From contig CAJJDP010000025.1 in the NCBI GenBank assembly GCA_905182995.1, positions 89,138-153,137 of the forward strand: a DNA stretch of 64,000 bases, written 5' to 3'. A model generated the notes under the pieces. The model was not told the DNA's origin. It saw only the letters and a program-made list of their open reading frames with translations, and did no database searches. The position numbers and the translations under genes are program-made. This DNA comes from Paramecium octaurelia (taxonomy: Eukaryota; Ciliophora; Oligohymenophorea; Peniculida; Parameciidae). Positions 1 through 12,233 of this stretch are shown here, in pieces. How positions within the stretch are numbered: position 1 is the first letter of the stretch; each line of letters starts with the position of its first letter.

Positions 1-866
1 CTGGCTTATTCAAATTAGCCTGTTTTAATATAATAATCTGCCAATTTGATCCACAATTAACCAATCTCATCTGAATATTTCTTGATTCCAAACTTCATTA
101 TTGATGCCGCATCAATGGGCAGATCATTAGGGTGTCTAGCAATTATCTCACATAAGTATTTCATAAAGTCATATTTCGTTTTCCCGCTTGATGAGTTGAA
201 TTGATCATCATTTAAGATATCTACCAAAATTTAACATGCATTTCCCCACAATTACTTTGATACCAAGTAATCTAAGTATTCTTCTTTGTAATCAGGGTTT
301 ATCTTAATATATCTATTATAAATTGAAATTGCTGTCTTTATTGACTCTGTCTTCGATATCTGAAATGTAATTTTAATTCATACCCATTAGCAATACGCCT
401 TCCAAATTCTATGATGTTGAGTGACTGGCAATGATTAAAGGGCTCTATCATACACATTTCTAGTGTGCGTGTATTTCTACAATGATGCACTATATTCAGC
501 ATACATCAACCATATGTTAGGCATTTTGTGCATATAGACCAATGCTCTTTCAAAATATGAAATCATCTCCTCAAATTTATTTGACAAAAATGTGCTTCTA
601 CCTCCCAAATCTTCAAGTTGTTCCTTTAAATAATTGAACCATAGTTTATAGCAATTTGGAATGTATTTAAAGGCTCTTTCATACAAGTCTATTCTAGTTG
701 CATAAGGTTTATCTCGATGTGCCTATAATACAATCCACCAAGCTCTTAGAGTGAATCTTGAATATTATTCTTGCTGAGTATCAGGAGCAGCAAAAACGAC
801 TTCAAATTTTGAACTGCCCTTGACCTCTAATTATTCTAATTTATAGTGAAGCAATTGCGCATTCAT
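1..866 (-). CDS. SYF1: Pre-mRNA splicing factor SYF1/XAB2, N-terminal part (runs off the window)
   Basis: HAT-repeat (half-a-TPR) scaffold protein of the Prp19/NTC complex of the spliceosome, acting in the nucleus. Reading from the ATG at 866, the protein shows the HAT patterns typical of SYF1: 'YERAFKYIPNCYKLWFNYL' at about residues 60-80 and 'ERALVYMHKMPNIWLMYAEY' about 50 residues later, the latter matching the 'ERALVFMHKMPRLW' block of the human and yeast proteins from memory. A 24-nt intron lies at 360-383; splicing it joins 'AYCQW' to 'ISKTESIKTA' in frame. Several internal TAA/TAG codons are read as Gln. The C-terminal two thirds lie beyond base 1. The family assignment is firm, the exact 5' end slightly less so. 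Confidence 0.86.
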
Positions 867-1293
867 TAATTTTTATAAAATTCAATTAATTTAATAATAT
901 TACTCATTCCCTCACACTCATCATTATTAAAAACAAAGCAAAGCAATCGTAAAATTTCGCAATTGATCTTATCGATTGATCTCATAAAAAAGAATTAAAT
1001 GATCGCCATGAATCATTAATATATCCAAAAAATATCAATCAAATTGCATGCATATTTGAAAATACATATAATTTAGAATTGAGAAAGGGCTAAATAAGAA
1101 TGCTTCATTATGTTAATCTAAATTGCACCAATATCAATTAAATTACGAATTTTGACAGTGTGCATTACTAATCAAATTACAAACAGTATCTGTCCCCATA
1201 AGAATAAGATAGTTGAATAATTCAAGACTGATGACTTATATAATTAATTATGTTGTAAAAATGCTTTTAGATAGAACTTATTTAATAATTTGA
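867..1293. other. Intergenic stretch, no gene supported
   Basis: About 430 AT-rich bases between the divergent 5' end of SYF1 and the 3' end of the eIF3a gene. Only short open stretches are present (for example a plus-strand one near 1101-1215 of about 37 codons); none shows a recognisable motif or a convincing splice pattern. It should hold the SYF1 promoter and the eIF3a 3' UTR, but no specific element stands out. Confidence 0.5.
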
Positions 1294-4194
1294 TCATTTA
1301 CTTCTCTAAAACTTTTGTGCTGATGGGTTTGTTGATTACTATGTTTATCTTTACTATTACTGTTACTATTGTTACTATGAAGCTTATTGTGGTTATTATT
1401 AGGGTTGTTCTTATTGCTATTATTGACCTGATTAGGCAGTACTTCTTGTAAATTACTAAACAGGTTTGCTTTATTATGTTTCAGTTTGGGATCTAGAATT
1501 ACTAAATCCTAAATTATTTCTTCCAATTTATGTTTATGGTGCTGATTATTGAGGCGCTTATTAGTTAGGTTGCTGTTATTGTTATAAGGCTTGGGATGAG
1601 ATATTACTTCTAGAAATAAATTTGGTTTCAGTAACTGGCTATTTTTCAGCCTATTGGGCTATTTATTTCTTTTCTCTTTCCTCTTATTCTTTCTTCCTAG
1701 CTTCCTCCTCTCTTAATTTTCTTTCTTCATCCTGTTTTTATAATTGCAATCCTTTATCTAAAATTTGCTATTTGAATTTCTAGGTTAATTCTGCTTTAAA
1801 TTTCTAGACCTATTCCTAATATTCTTTTTCCTTTTATTGTTTTTTCTAAGCGATTATTTCATCGTGATATTTAAATGCATCAGTTAAGCTTTCTTTTAAT
1901 TTTAAGTTTGCTTGGTATTATTCTTGATGCTTTTTTTAAGCCTCCTCAATATTATCTTCTGGCCAACTAGTTATTATCTTCGATTCCATAATGGCTCTTT
2001 CTCTTTCAATATAATCGTTCTTTTTAAAAGTTCTCAAATATTTATCATCAGCCCCTTTCTTTGCTTCTTCTTCAAATTTCTTTTTGATATCCTATAATAC
2101 TCCTGTGTCTATATTTAATAAGTGATAATCTTTTAATAATTCAATTTTCTTTCTTTCTCCATTGATTTCAAAAGTAACATATTTTCCTCCCTTTAATTTA
2201 ATAATATCTTGCAATAATTTTTATCTGATTGATATTTCTTTAGCCTTTTTTGCTTCCATCTCAGCTATTCTTTCCTATTCAAATTTCTTTCTCTCCTCAT
2301 CTTATCTTCTTTACTCCTTCATTTCTTGAATGACTTTTTAATTATCCTCCTCCACTTTCTTTTTAATAAGATCTGGATCAGCCAGTCTATTCAAATTTTT
2401 CAAAGTCTATTGTCTGGTCAAAATGACAAGATTTGAGGAATCCAGTTGTTTTTTAGCTTGTTCAATTGGATCTTGAACTGTTCTTTGAGGCTACAAATTT
2501 AATAAAACTGTTGGCAATATTTATTAATCATTTGATATTTGATTGGAATTGAAAGATACGATTTATGATTAGAAATCAACTTTGCAACTGATAAACTTAT
2601 TTGAGTTAGAATATATTAAAGTTTAGAATATGGTTTCTGAATTTGTAAATTTCAATAAGTCTTTCAATTGATCTAACTTAATAGTTCTGTAAATTCTAGA
2701 GATGCTTTTCAACACTTGTCCTACAAGATTTTCCTCAAGCAATGGAATGAATAATAAATATTTTTCATTTTGTCTCAATTCAGTAAAGACTCGATTGGCC
2801 TAATCAGAGACTGTTAATAAATCTTATTGATTTTCTAATAGAAGGTACACTTTCTAAATAATAGGTTGAACAAATTTGACAGCATTCATCTCCCCTAGAA
2901 TTTTTAACAAATCTTCCCTTGATGGTATTTTAGTTCCTTTCTCAAACAAAGAAGTTGTTCTATCTCTTTGATTAAAATCAGCACTTAATAGTGGTATGAC
3001 CAATACAGATAAAACCAAATGAGATAATTTTTCATTTATTTCAGCATTCTTACGTTTGATTTCTTCTTGTGTTTAAACTGGCTTCTTTTTAAATGCCAAG
3101 TAATGGTTATAGTAGGCAAAAGCTTAAAATAAACTATTTCCAGATTTCTAAAATATCTAAGAAAGCAAGTCATAATAGAGCATAAGATATGAAGCTTTGA
3201 AATTGCCTCTTCTCATTGATTTGAGCACCATAACAGTTTCTAATGTCTTAGATGCTTCGGATTACATATCCAAGGCCATAGCTGTTTTAACAATTTCAAA
3301 AATTGCATTTACATGTTTGTCATTAGTAGCTGGTTTTGTTAAGTCTACATGAGTAGGATTTCGTTTAATGTCTAATTCCCTTTCATTTAAATCTAAGACA
3401 AATCTATAAAATCATCAAATATATAAGTAACCTATTTGTTTAATCGCAAAACCATTAAAACTCAGCCTTACGCTTATATTTCAAACAAAATTCGCTCACT
3501 TTCTTTAAAATTTCAAAATACACATCTTCTAATTTCTCATTCCACTTAACATTTTCCATCACTGTTCTGTATGTTTCCCACAAAAGTCTTAAGCATGACT
3601 TTTAATGATCCTTCTGTTATTTCGCTTCAGGATCAAATGATAGATAGAGCAACTCCTCTGCTGGTTCTTCGTAGGATAACTGTCCAACAAATGGCAATTT
3701 CTTAAGCTACAAAATAAATATATTTTAATACTTCTTCTACATCATATTATTTAACTTTATCACTAAATATCTTTTCCACTTTCACTAAGTATTCTTTCAA
3801 AATATCAGCAAAAGCGTCAAAGTGGTTATGTTAAGTCATTTGTCTATAAGCCTTGAAAACTTCCTTTAATTAATTTTGCTCATCCGGTTAATTGACTCCA
3901 ACAAATAATCTTAAATCAATATAAGCTTGCTAAAGAATCATTCAAAGATAGTACCATCAATTTATAAAGGTATTAAATATTGCTTGCCACGCTCACGTCT
4001 CCTTAATCTTGATAAGAAGTGGTGGTTTTTCTCGTTCTTTAACCAAAACTAGATAAATATCGAAACAGGATCAATAATGCATCATTATTCTTCCCTTCCT
4101 TAACGTAGTCTAAATTTATTCATGGAGTTAGTGTACCATCATAAATTTTGTAAGCTTATTCAGGCCTTAAAGTTAAATAATTGATAGATGCCAT
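1294..4194 (-). CDS. EIF3A: Translation initiation factor eIF3 subunit a
   Basis: Core scaffold subunit of eIF3, which binds the 40S subunit during initiation. The start 'MASINYLTLRPEQAYK' matches the family opening 'QRPENALKRA'. The middle carries the PCI region, including 'YDLLSQIFQKSGNSLFQAFAYY' region hallmarks that correspond to the 'EIFWKSGNYLFHAAAL' block of animal eIF3a. The C-terminal third is charged coiled coil (long K/E/R/Q runs) ending in a tail that is almost pure Gln with Ser and Pro. Four short introns were resolved at 3404-3431, 3707-3731, 3930-3954 and 4110-4136 (28, 25, 25 and 27 nt). The spliced frame is exactly 932 codons with a TGA stop at 1294-1296. The protein is somewhat shorter than the roughly 1,380 residues of human eIF3a, mainly in the tail. 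Confidence 0.9.
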
Positions 4195-4356
4195 AATTTA
4201 AATAATTAATATTTTTAATTAATAATGAGCAATCACACTTTTATTAATCGTAGCATAATTTAGATCAACCTGATTATAATCCTTCTTCAATTATAATATT
4301 TAATAAATATAATCTATTAACAATTTAAAGATCTAATATTAATAAAAGTAATATAT

Positions 4357-5421
4357 TCAATTGAATAATTATTTCATGTAGGCTTCCCATTAAGTATTTG
4401 GCACTCCTTTTTTTATTACGTCATCGTATAATGAGTTTATCATCATAGAATGTATTTTATTATTTTCAGGGACTTAACTTTTAATTTTAATCACTAAATC
4501 ATAAAATTCTCTTTTAGAAGTATTATTTTGAGATTACTCCTATACGAGAGATTTCAAATAACAAACTTTGACTAATTTCTTCACTTCTGGATCTTCAAAC
4601 TACTTAGATAATTATCGAAGTTATTTGAAAGTCTCCATATTTTCAGAGCTATTCATTATTTCTTAAGCATAATTAGTTATCCTTTGGTATTTCTCATTCT
4701 ATTATAATTGTTAAATCAAAGTAAAGATCTTATTATTTAGAGCAATCAAAGTTTTATTTGAGACAGCAGTGTTTTCATCTGATTCACAAGAGTTGTTGCT
4801 TAATTGTTATTATTATTGTAATTACTACGATGGAAATGATCTTTATTTTTAGTAGCAATCATATGAATGACCTTAAAAAGTATTTGCTCTGGCAGGATTT
4901 CTCTACAATTTTTCTGACATAGTTTTTGAATATTATATTTCTCTCTTTTCATTTGATTTAACACTCATTTTTTCTAAAAATTCTCCTACCAATTTTATTA
5001 TCATTTGAACTTCTTTGGAAATCAATTCAACCTCATCAACCATCGATAATAATTCTTAATATTCTTAGTTGATTATGTTTAAATCATTCTAGATCACTTT
5101 CTTTATTGAATTATCTTTACTAGTTAACATTTAAGAATAGTTTTCTAAGGAAGTAATTACTTTTTTTTTCAATTAAATGGCATGCTTTGTAACTTCTTCA
5201 TCATTTTCTTTCTCTCTAATAGCTTCTTAAGATTGTAAAATCATTAATTATTAATGTATAAGTTCATCATCTAGATGATCTTCCCTTGAAGGTATTGCTG
5301 ATATATCAAGTAACATTGTCTTTTCATTAGACTGAATTCCAGAGATATCCAAAAATCCTTACATATGCACAATATTGATGAGATTAGCAAGAAATAATAT
5401 ATTATATTATTTTATGAGCAT
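4357..5421 (-). CDS. Unrecognised coiled-coil protein with Gln-rich middle
   Basis: Open without introns for 355 codons from an ATG at 5421; a second in-frame ATG at 5364 gives 336 codons and avoids a very hydrophobic, AT-rich leader, so the start is uncertain. The product is rich in Glu, Lys and Gln, with heptad-like stretches (for example around 'EYQELLSMVDEVELISKEVQ') and a short Gln run in the middle. It ends 'YMKQLFN' before TGA at 4357-4359. The C-terminal third ('KREFYDLVIKIKSQVPENNK') has the feel of a GAT/TOM1-like or adaptor helix bundle, but I do not recognise a family. It is divergent from the PLRG1 gene with about 265 bases between starts. Confidence 0.65.
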
Positions 5422-5685
5422 AAAAAGGAAAATTGATAAAACATTACTTGAATCTAGTTAATTAAATCTAGCAATCTTAACTTAGCCATTTGAAACAGAG
5501 GTTTCATTCAAATATCTATATTTTTGAATTAAATTATTTTCTCTTATTTATCATATGTAGACAACAGCAGCAGATATATTCAAATACCATCACATCCTAA
5601 TAAATTTCTTTACAAGATTTATAAATTACAAATGCTAAGATTATATTGATAATTTTTCAAATTATATTTATTTATTATATATATA

Positions 5686-7213
5686 ATGTCTGAAGAATTA
5701 GGGACTCTTTATCCAACTTTGGAATCTAATTGTGAGGATTTGGTTTTGAGTTCGAAAAAGCTATTTTAGGCCTAATAAGGTAAAGGAGTACCAGAATTTT
5801 ATGAAACATTGAAACTTAAATTAAACACAAAAGTAAATTATGAATACTCAAATGTTACTAAAAGTAATGAGTTGGCTGATTCTTTGCATTAGGAATTCGA
5901 GAATATACAAACTGAAATAAAGGACTAGAAAAAGCCTGAGAATAAAAGATAAATAGATAAAATCATAGAAGATTATTAAAAAGATAAGTAGAAGGAAACT
6001 AAATTATCGAAATTACCGCAATAATTTTTAAAATTTGATGAAAAAACCTCAGCCACTCAAACCAATAACACATATATTCAAAATGAAAAATAAATTGCAT
6101 AAAATAAATCTTTGGTTGCTGTGAATCCAAATGAACATCAATTATCAGTCATTGAACCAGCTAGATTAGGAACCGTGATGGTTTAAAAGATAAAGAAAAT
6201 AATCAAACCAGAATGGCATGCTCCTTGGAAATTAATGAGAGTTATAAGTGGACATCATGGCTGGGTTAGATGTATCGCTGTTGATCCTGGAAATTAATTT
6301 TTTGTTACAGGTTCAAGTGATCGAACCATAAAGTTTTGGGATTTGGCAACAGGGAATTTAAAATTAACTTTCACAGGTCATATCTCAACAATAAGATCTG
6401 TGATAGTAAGTGCAAGACATCCGTATTTGTTTAGTTGTGCAGAGGATAAAACTGTGAAATGTTGGGATCTAGAATAAAATAAGATGATCAGAGATTATCA
6501 CGGACATCTCTCAGGAGTTTACAGTTTAGCCTTGCATCCGACTTTGGATGTCTTAGTGAGTGGTGGAAGAGATTCAGTGTGTAGAGTATGGGATATTAGA
6601 GCCAGGCAATAGATTCACGTTTTAGAGGGACACACAAATACTATTGATTCGATAATTTGTTAAGAATTCGAACCTTAGATAGTGAGTGGATCTTAAGATT
6701 CTATGATCAAGCTGTGGGATATGACATCTGGGAAATGCATATCGACTTTAACAAATCATAAGAAATCAGTAAGAGCTATGGCTTTTCACCCATTAGAATA
6801 TACCTTTTGTTCGGCAGCTTCTGATAATCTCAAAGTTTGGAAATGTCCTGAAGGTACTTTTTTGAGGAATATATCTGGTCATAATGCCATGATCAATTCG
6901 GTAGCTATCAATAGAAATAATGTGTTGGCAAGTGCTGCTGACAATGGATCATTGTATTTCTGGGATTGGAAATCAGGATACAACTTTTAATAGATTAATA
7001 CTATCGCTTAACCAGGTTCGATTGCAGCTGAAAATGGTATATTCTGTTGTACATTTGATCAAAGTTAAATGAGGTAATCTCTCTATAATTTTTAGATTTT
7101 TGACTGGAGAATGTGACAAATCTATAAAGATGTACAAGGAAGATGAAACAGCCACTCCTGAAACGCATCCAATTGATGATATAAGAATTGAATATGCAAA
7201 TCAAAATTATTGA
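5686..7213 (+). CDS. PLRG1: Pleiotropic regulator 1 / Prp46, WD40 spliceosome protein
   Basis: WD40 propeller subunit of the Prp19/NTC complex required for spliceosome activation. A variable N-terminal half of about 170 residues is followed by the invariant entry into the propeller, '[20 protein letters not shown]', then seven WD repeats (for example '[14 protein letters not shown]', '[14 protein letters not shown]', '[14 protein letters not shown]', '[11 protein letters not shown]'). One 22-nt intron at 7074-7095 joins 'DQSQM' to '[17 protein letters not shown]', and the tail '[11 protein letters not shown]' is a family hallmark. The spliced frame is 502 codons. TAA/TAG codons fall at positions where Gln is acceptable, supporting the reassigned code. 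SYF1, a partner in the same complex, lies about 5 kb away. Confidence 0.95.
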
Positions 7214-7243
7214 TAATTGTTTATATTACAATTAATAGATATA

Positions 7244-10200
7244 TCATTTAGGAAGAATTTAGTTCACTTTAGGTGCTCTAAAAGTTTTACCTCTAAATTT
7301 GTTTCGTTTGCTCATATTAAAAATCTAAGATTTATTATTTTCATCTCTAAATTATCTTTGTGTAAGCAAATTCACTAATTGTAATTTCACATATTTATAT
7401 TTTTCAAGATACATCTAAGGGAACATTAGATATTACACTAATTTGTTCCTAAGCTCTAATAAATTAGGCTAAATTTTCCTTTGCTAATAGTAAAATTCCT
7501 CTTTCTCAAGGACTTTAGTGAAGTTATTTTAAGGTTAGTAATATTAAAACTCTTTGCAAGCATCCATTTATTAAACTTTGGTTTTATTCACAAAATATTC
7601 CTATTATAATGATATGAGCATATTAATTTTAGTAGATAACAAAAATGCATTTTAGATATCTATATCATTCAAAATTTCCTTCTTTCCTTAATCAATCTAA
7701 TTGATCCTAATATTCACTTTCTCCAAGATCAACTTCAATTATTGGTTCTATTGTTGAATATCTTAAAATTTATTTGCCAGAGTCTTTTTGCTTTATTTCT
7801 TCTTCTTCATAACATTAAGTTTTATAACCATTTAAACAACTTTGCGAAATCTTTACAATACTTGAATTTGTCTAAATCGACTAAACTCTATTGTACATGA
7901 TGGTCTCAATCGTCTTGAATTCGAATTTTAAGTACATGATTTAGCTTCTAGTGATTTGAGTTGTTGGACATTAGATTATCTTCTTTTAGTTCCCCTAACT
8001 ATCAGTGGCTATTTTTGTTTGCTCTCTTCAGGTTCAAATGCATCAATTGTGCTCCCTCTTTTATTCAAAATACTGAATCTTGCCTATGGTCTATGATGTT
8101 AAATTGGAGATTATGTCAAATCTGGGGATGCGACTATCACATCAATCTTTTTGATTTAAGAGCTTTTGGGGTCATCCTCTTCTTCAGGAGGTTCATCATA
8201 AAATTCAGTCCATTTAGAATTGCAATTACTATAAAATTGAGCAATATCAGAGATCTCTTCTTAATCCACTAATGCATGAAATTAATTTATAAATCTCTTC
8301 ATATTCCTTGTAAATTTCTATCTATTATGATCTTTATTGAATAAATGTTTTTTAATTATGTATTCTCTATCACTCACATAATGCAGAAGAGGACAATTCA
8401 TGACTCTATGAGTTGAGGATTAACAAGAAAAACATTTCATATGTTGAATATAATCTTAATTAAATAGAAGTCCATCATGAATATTTCTGAAGTTCTCATA
8501 ATCTTCTGGATAATCAGGCAATATTCTTAAAAAGTCATCTCGAGATAATAACAGCAATTTTGTGAATCCTAAACTTCTGAATTTTTCTCTAGATTTTTGA
8601 CCACTTATGAAACTGTAAATGCCCAAACTACTTCCCTTCCCTACTTTACTAATCACAGACACTTATTGGTGTGAATAAATGGAATCCTTCTAATCGTTTT
8701 GAATTAAGATCTAAACTTCTCCATGTTCTATAAAACACATAAAGATTTAACCATTTGGAAGAGTCGGGAAGATTTGATCAAATTCCACTATATTTTCAGG
8801 CTAGATTACTGTTTATTTAATTTGTCTTACCAATTTATTCTTTAATTAATCACTAAAATGATTTTTAAATAAAGGACATTCATTTAAAATGATGGAATTT
8901 GCTTGTAACATTAATTGTTCTCTAAGATTTTAAGATAGTTGATTAATAATATTTTATTCATCCTATGATTCTACTTGACTTTGCGATTGCCAATAGTAAT
9001 TCAAATATTCTCTAACTTAATATTGTAGTTCATATCCAATCTTTTTATTTTGCATATAAGTATTTATTGTGTGCACCTTTTTCATTTTCTCCTATTCATA
9101 CGCCGATATCTTGTCTAAGATTGTGCCCACTGTGCTTACACTATAACTCAATTGAATGCTACAAAACATCATATAGAATATAGATATAATTCTTTCTATG
9201 TAACTAACTGGTGTAATATCTCCATATCCTACTGTGAACATCGTCACTGTCGAATAATAAAATGAAAACAAATACTAAACGGCAAAAGTCTCATGTTCAA
9301 TGTGATAAAGTTCTAACCAACTTCCTTAAACTGAATGATTGTGGCTATATTCTCCAACCTAAATTATATAGTTATTCTTATTACTTACAAAAAACCACAA
9401 GCAGGAGTAACAATGCAAAACGAAAAACAGTACCAATATCAATTTTAATAACTCTAACATAGATGAAACTGGCTTTGACAGATTCAGTACTTCTTCTATT
9501 TAGGCAATCAATTTGGGAATGTTTCTACTTTATACATAAAATAATGCAATAAAAACGTCTGCCCAATTATCCAGCACATTGATAGTGTTGGAATTTGAAT
9601 TAAAGAGGTAAATACTTAGAATTAATAAGGATATGGATTCTAAGCCATAGCTTTTCGTAATTACATGTCTAGCTATAGTTGCTCTTTAATTCGCTATTTA
9701 GCCAAACTGATAAAAAGAATTGTTAAAGCTTATGATGTAATCTAATAATAGTATTATAAGTGCTAAAACTGAAACTGGGTATAACTAACCATAAATCACT
9801 GGAATTTGTGTCCATCCCAAATCTATTGGAATTACATACATGAAATATAACCTGGAAAAGGCTACAAAACAGTCCCAAATCAATTTCCATCTTGATTCAG
9901 GGGTTATGAGGGGGATTTTTTGAAGTTATTATTCGATTCTGTTAAAAAATTGTTTGATATTTTATTTTTGGCGAATTACATAGGTTTTTACTTGCTGTAG
10001 TGCCGATGGTTTTTCGATCTACTCGACTTGATTTGATCTTCTCAAACCTCTGTGCATTGGTTTAAAATGTAAACTACTTTCCTTAAATAATTTTAAATCA
10101 AATGATGAGCCTTTATCATTTAATAAATCGTATTAATATTGACTGAATTTTGTGTTTATTCTTTTTCGCTCACTAATTCTTCTTATAAATTTGATTGCAT

Positions 10201-10444
10201 TCCAAGATTAAAATAATGTTAATTAATGCTAGGGTTCATCTTTTTATTGCCGGCTGGATGATTATAAAATTAATCGGGCATCAGGACTATCAATACTCAT
10301 TCGCTGACTTCTCAATTCTTCATTTGACAAAGGAGTAGGCTCTGATTACTTTTAACCTTTCTATTAGGAAATTGGGTAGTAAGCATCAGAGAGAGAATTA
10401 TTGACAAAGTCATGAATTTCGCCTATCTGCTCATCAGTAATCAT
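7244..10444 (-). CDS. Cyclic-nucleotide-binding voltage-gated K+ channel (CNG/HCN/EAG superfamily)
   Basis: Uninterrupted 1,066-residue reading frame from ATG 10444 to TGA 7244-7246, with no intron. Order: charged N-terminus of about 190 residues; six-segment channel core beginning with 'SRWKLIWDCFVAFSRLYFMY' and containing the K+ selectivity filter TVGYGD at about residue 400, flanked by 'YSTVTMF' and 'ITPVSYIERI'; C-linker; a cNMP-binding fold with the 'GSSLGIYSFISGQ' turn at about residues 590-660; and a long basic tail. Just after the cNMP domain is a perfect zinc-knuckle spacing C-x2-C-x4-H-x4-C (CFSCQSSTHRVMNC). The S4 region is poor in the regular Arg/Lys repeat, so voltage sensing is uncertain. 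Paramecium has a very large K+ channel family that controls swimming; the specific role here is unknown. Confidence 0.9.
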
Positions 10445-10987
10445 GAATTACTACACTTTTTGGGACTGTTCTGAATCGCTTTGAGTTTTTTATTGCATCT
10501 AATTTATATTATAATCTATATTAGTTAATTATTGAAAAATTCAAATTATCAATTACTAAACAAAAAATTACATAGTTTTATAATTTCAACACCTTATTGA
10601 TTAAGGATTATTATAGAGTAAAGAAATTTATAATGATATTTATAATAAATAGTATCTAATTCGATTTCCGGAAGATAAGTGCTCTATTTCTTTGTAATTT
10701 AAATATTAATTGTTCCAATAATAACTAGATAGAATAAAACTTAATCTTGATCAAATCTATTTATTAACTTATGAAGATATAATTTATTTGATATACAAAA
10801 ATAAGTTAACTCTTGTTCTCTGTGTTTTTCATTCAATCTCTATTTCGTACATATTGAGAGTTATTAACATTAAATCCTCAAATTATATAATATGTTAATT
10901 GTTATCAATTAATTATAAATATATATATATATATTTTAGAATGTAATAGAAAGTACTTAAATGATAAGAGAATATAAATTGGGTAAG
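10445..10987. other. Intergenic, AT-rich, with a TA microsatellite
   Basis: About 540 bases between the 5' end of the K+ channel gene and the 3' end of the DnaJ gene. It holds a run of alternating T and A at about 10919-10935. I see no open frame with recognisable content and no RNA gene; it presumably contains the channel promoter. Confidence 0.5.
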
Positions 10988-11846
10988 TCATTGATGCTTT
11001 ATATATTTGGATCCATTAGATTTTTATCCATTTTCCAATGAATATCTTTTCTCTTCCTTTCTTCCTCCATTGTCAATAGTTTCAACTACCTCGGTTGTTC
11101 CATCAGCCTTTGTTGTTGTCTTTCTTGTGACTGTAACTTTACGACCATTTCTATGTTATTAATAATGAATTTGTACTGCATCGTCGTTGAAGTAGAAGTA
11201 GATATTGATGTAGCTCCTCCAAATCCTCCTCCAAAATTTGAAGATTAAAATGATTAGAATTATCCTCCTCCAAAATTTGAAGATTAAAAAGATTAGAATT
11301 ATCCTCCTCCTATTCCCATGAAGTCATCATCACCAAAGCCTCCAAATCCTCCAAATCCTGAGAATCCAAAAGGACTTCTTTAGGAGTTGTTACTATTTTT
11401 TTTGCTTCCACCTCTTCCAAAGAAAAACCCAAAATCATCATCATCATCCATTCCAAAATTTTTAAAGAAACTCTCAAATTATTTGAATGGATCAAATCCA
11501 TCATTAAAGTTACTAAATCCATGAAAACCTTAAAATTAACTAGCACCACCCCCATTTTTTAAACTAAAATAAATAAATATTAGATTAGCATACCCGTCGT
11601 GACCATATCTATCATAAATAGCTCGTTTATCTTTATCAGATAATACAGAGTAAGCCTCTCCAATTTTTTTAAACTTCTCTTAAGCTTCTTGTTTATTATT
11701 GGGGTTTTTATCCTTAAAATAGTATTCTAAAAACATACTGGATGCCACTTAATGGCTAATTTTCTGTAAGCCTTTTTGATTTCATCGTCGGAGGCTGTTT
11801 TACTAACTCCCAAAACCTCATAATAGTCTTGTTCTTTATTTGACAT
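10988..11846 (-). CDS. DnaJ (HSP40, type B) co-chaperone
   Basis: J-domain protein that stimulates Hsp70 ATPase; 258 residues after removal of three introns at 11151-11176, 11564-11593 and 11713-11738 (26, 30 and 26 nt). The N-terminus is a full J-domain: '[20 protein letters not shown]', then the catalytic His-Pro-Asp, which is interrupted exactly between Pro and Asp by the first intron, then 'DKNPNN' and '[11 protein letters not shown]'. A Gly/Phe-rich linker follows, including two tandem copies of a GGGQFQSFQSSNF block (39-bp DNA repeat near 11227-11305). The C-terminus '[18 protein letters not shown]' resembles the short DNAJB2/6-type tail, so this is closer to those small J-proteins than to full DNAJB1. 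No zinc-finger domain is present. Confidence 0.92.
11227..11305 (-). repeat. Two-copy 39-bp tandem repeat in the DnaJ Gly/Phe linker
   Basis: The block encoding GGGQFQSFQSSNF is present twice in direct tandem with only one or two differences between the units. It keeps the frame and lengthens the G/F linker. Coordinates are approximate to a few bases because the unit can be phased in several ways. Confidence 0.75.
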
Positions 11847-12233
11847 GATTATTTATTTATAGATTATTATATTATTTAAAACCAGAGAGGAAGTTAAATA
11901 TGCAAGGAAGATTCTAGAACTTTATTTTAAAATAATTTATATATATTTTAAATTCTGATGAGTTGTTTTTCCAAGCTTAGTTGTCTGAATCCTCCTCCTA
12001 GACCTTTAGTATTAAATCATAATATCAAATTATAATTTCATAACAACGCTAATATTTCTTCAATCTTAAGGCAAGCTATGCTCAAATTGAAAAACATATA
12101 CATGTCTCATAGAATCTCTAATCAGAGTGCCTATCTTTACGAGATTAGAGGGTAGATGAGAATAGTAGAGTTTTCAAAAGGAGGGGAAATAAAAAAGGAT
12201 TTTTATAAAAAATATTATTTTATATAATTATTA
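11847..12233. other. Intergenic between DnaJ and NDUFS8; possible tiny plus-strand gene
   Basis: The divergent starts at 11846 (minus) and 12234 (plus) are separated by 387 bases. A plus-strand frame opens at the ATG at 11958 ('MSCFSKLSCLNPPPRPLVLN') and stays open into the next gene; a potential 22-nt intron (GTGCCT...GATTAG) would end it after about 58 residues. Composition is somewhat less AT-rich than the neighbouring spacers. I cannot decide whether this is a small gene or a leader, so it is not called as a CDS. Confidence 0.35.

Noticed and set aside
6940..7040. A GGTTCGATTGC string suggesting a tRNA T-arm
   Set aside because: It lies within the PLRG1 coding frame ('[10 protein letters not shown]') and no acceptor stem or anticodon arm surrounds it.
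7961..8272. Plus-strand 103-codon frame
   Set aside because: Antisense to the continuous 1,066-residue K+ channel frame.
10919..10936. TA-repeat as a possible residual germline element (IES) boundary
   Set aside because: A simple microsatellite in an AT-rich spacer; no flanking TA-bounded consensus pair could be defended.
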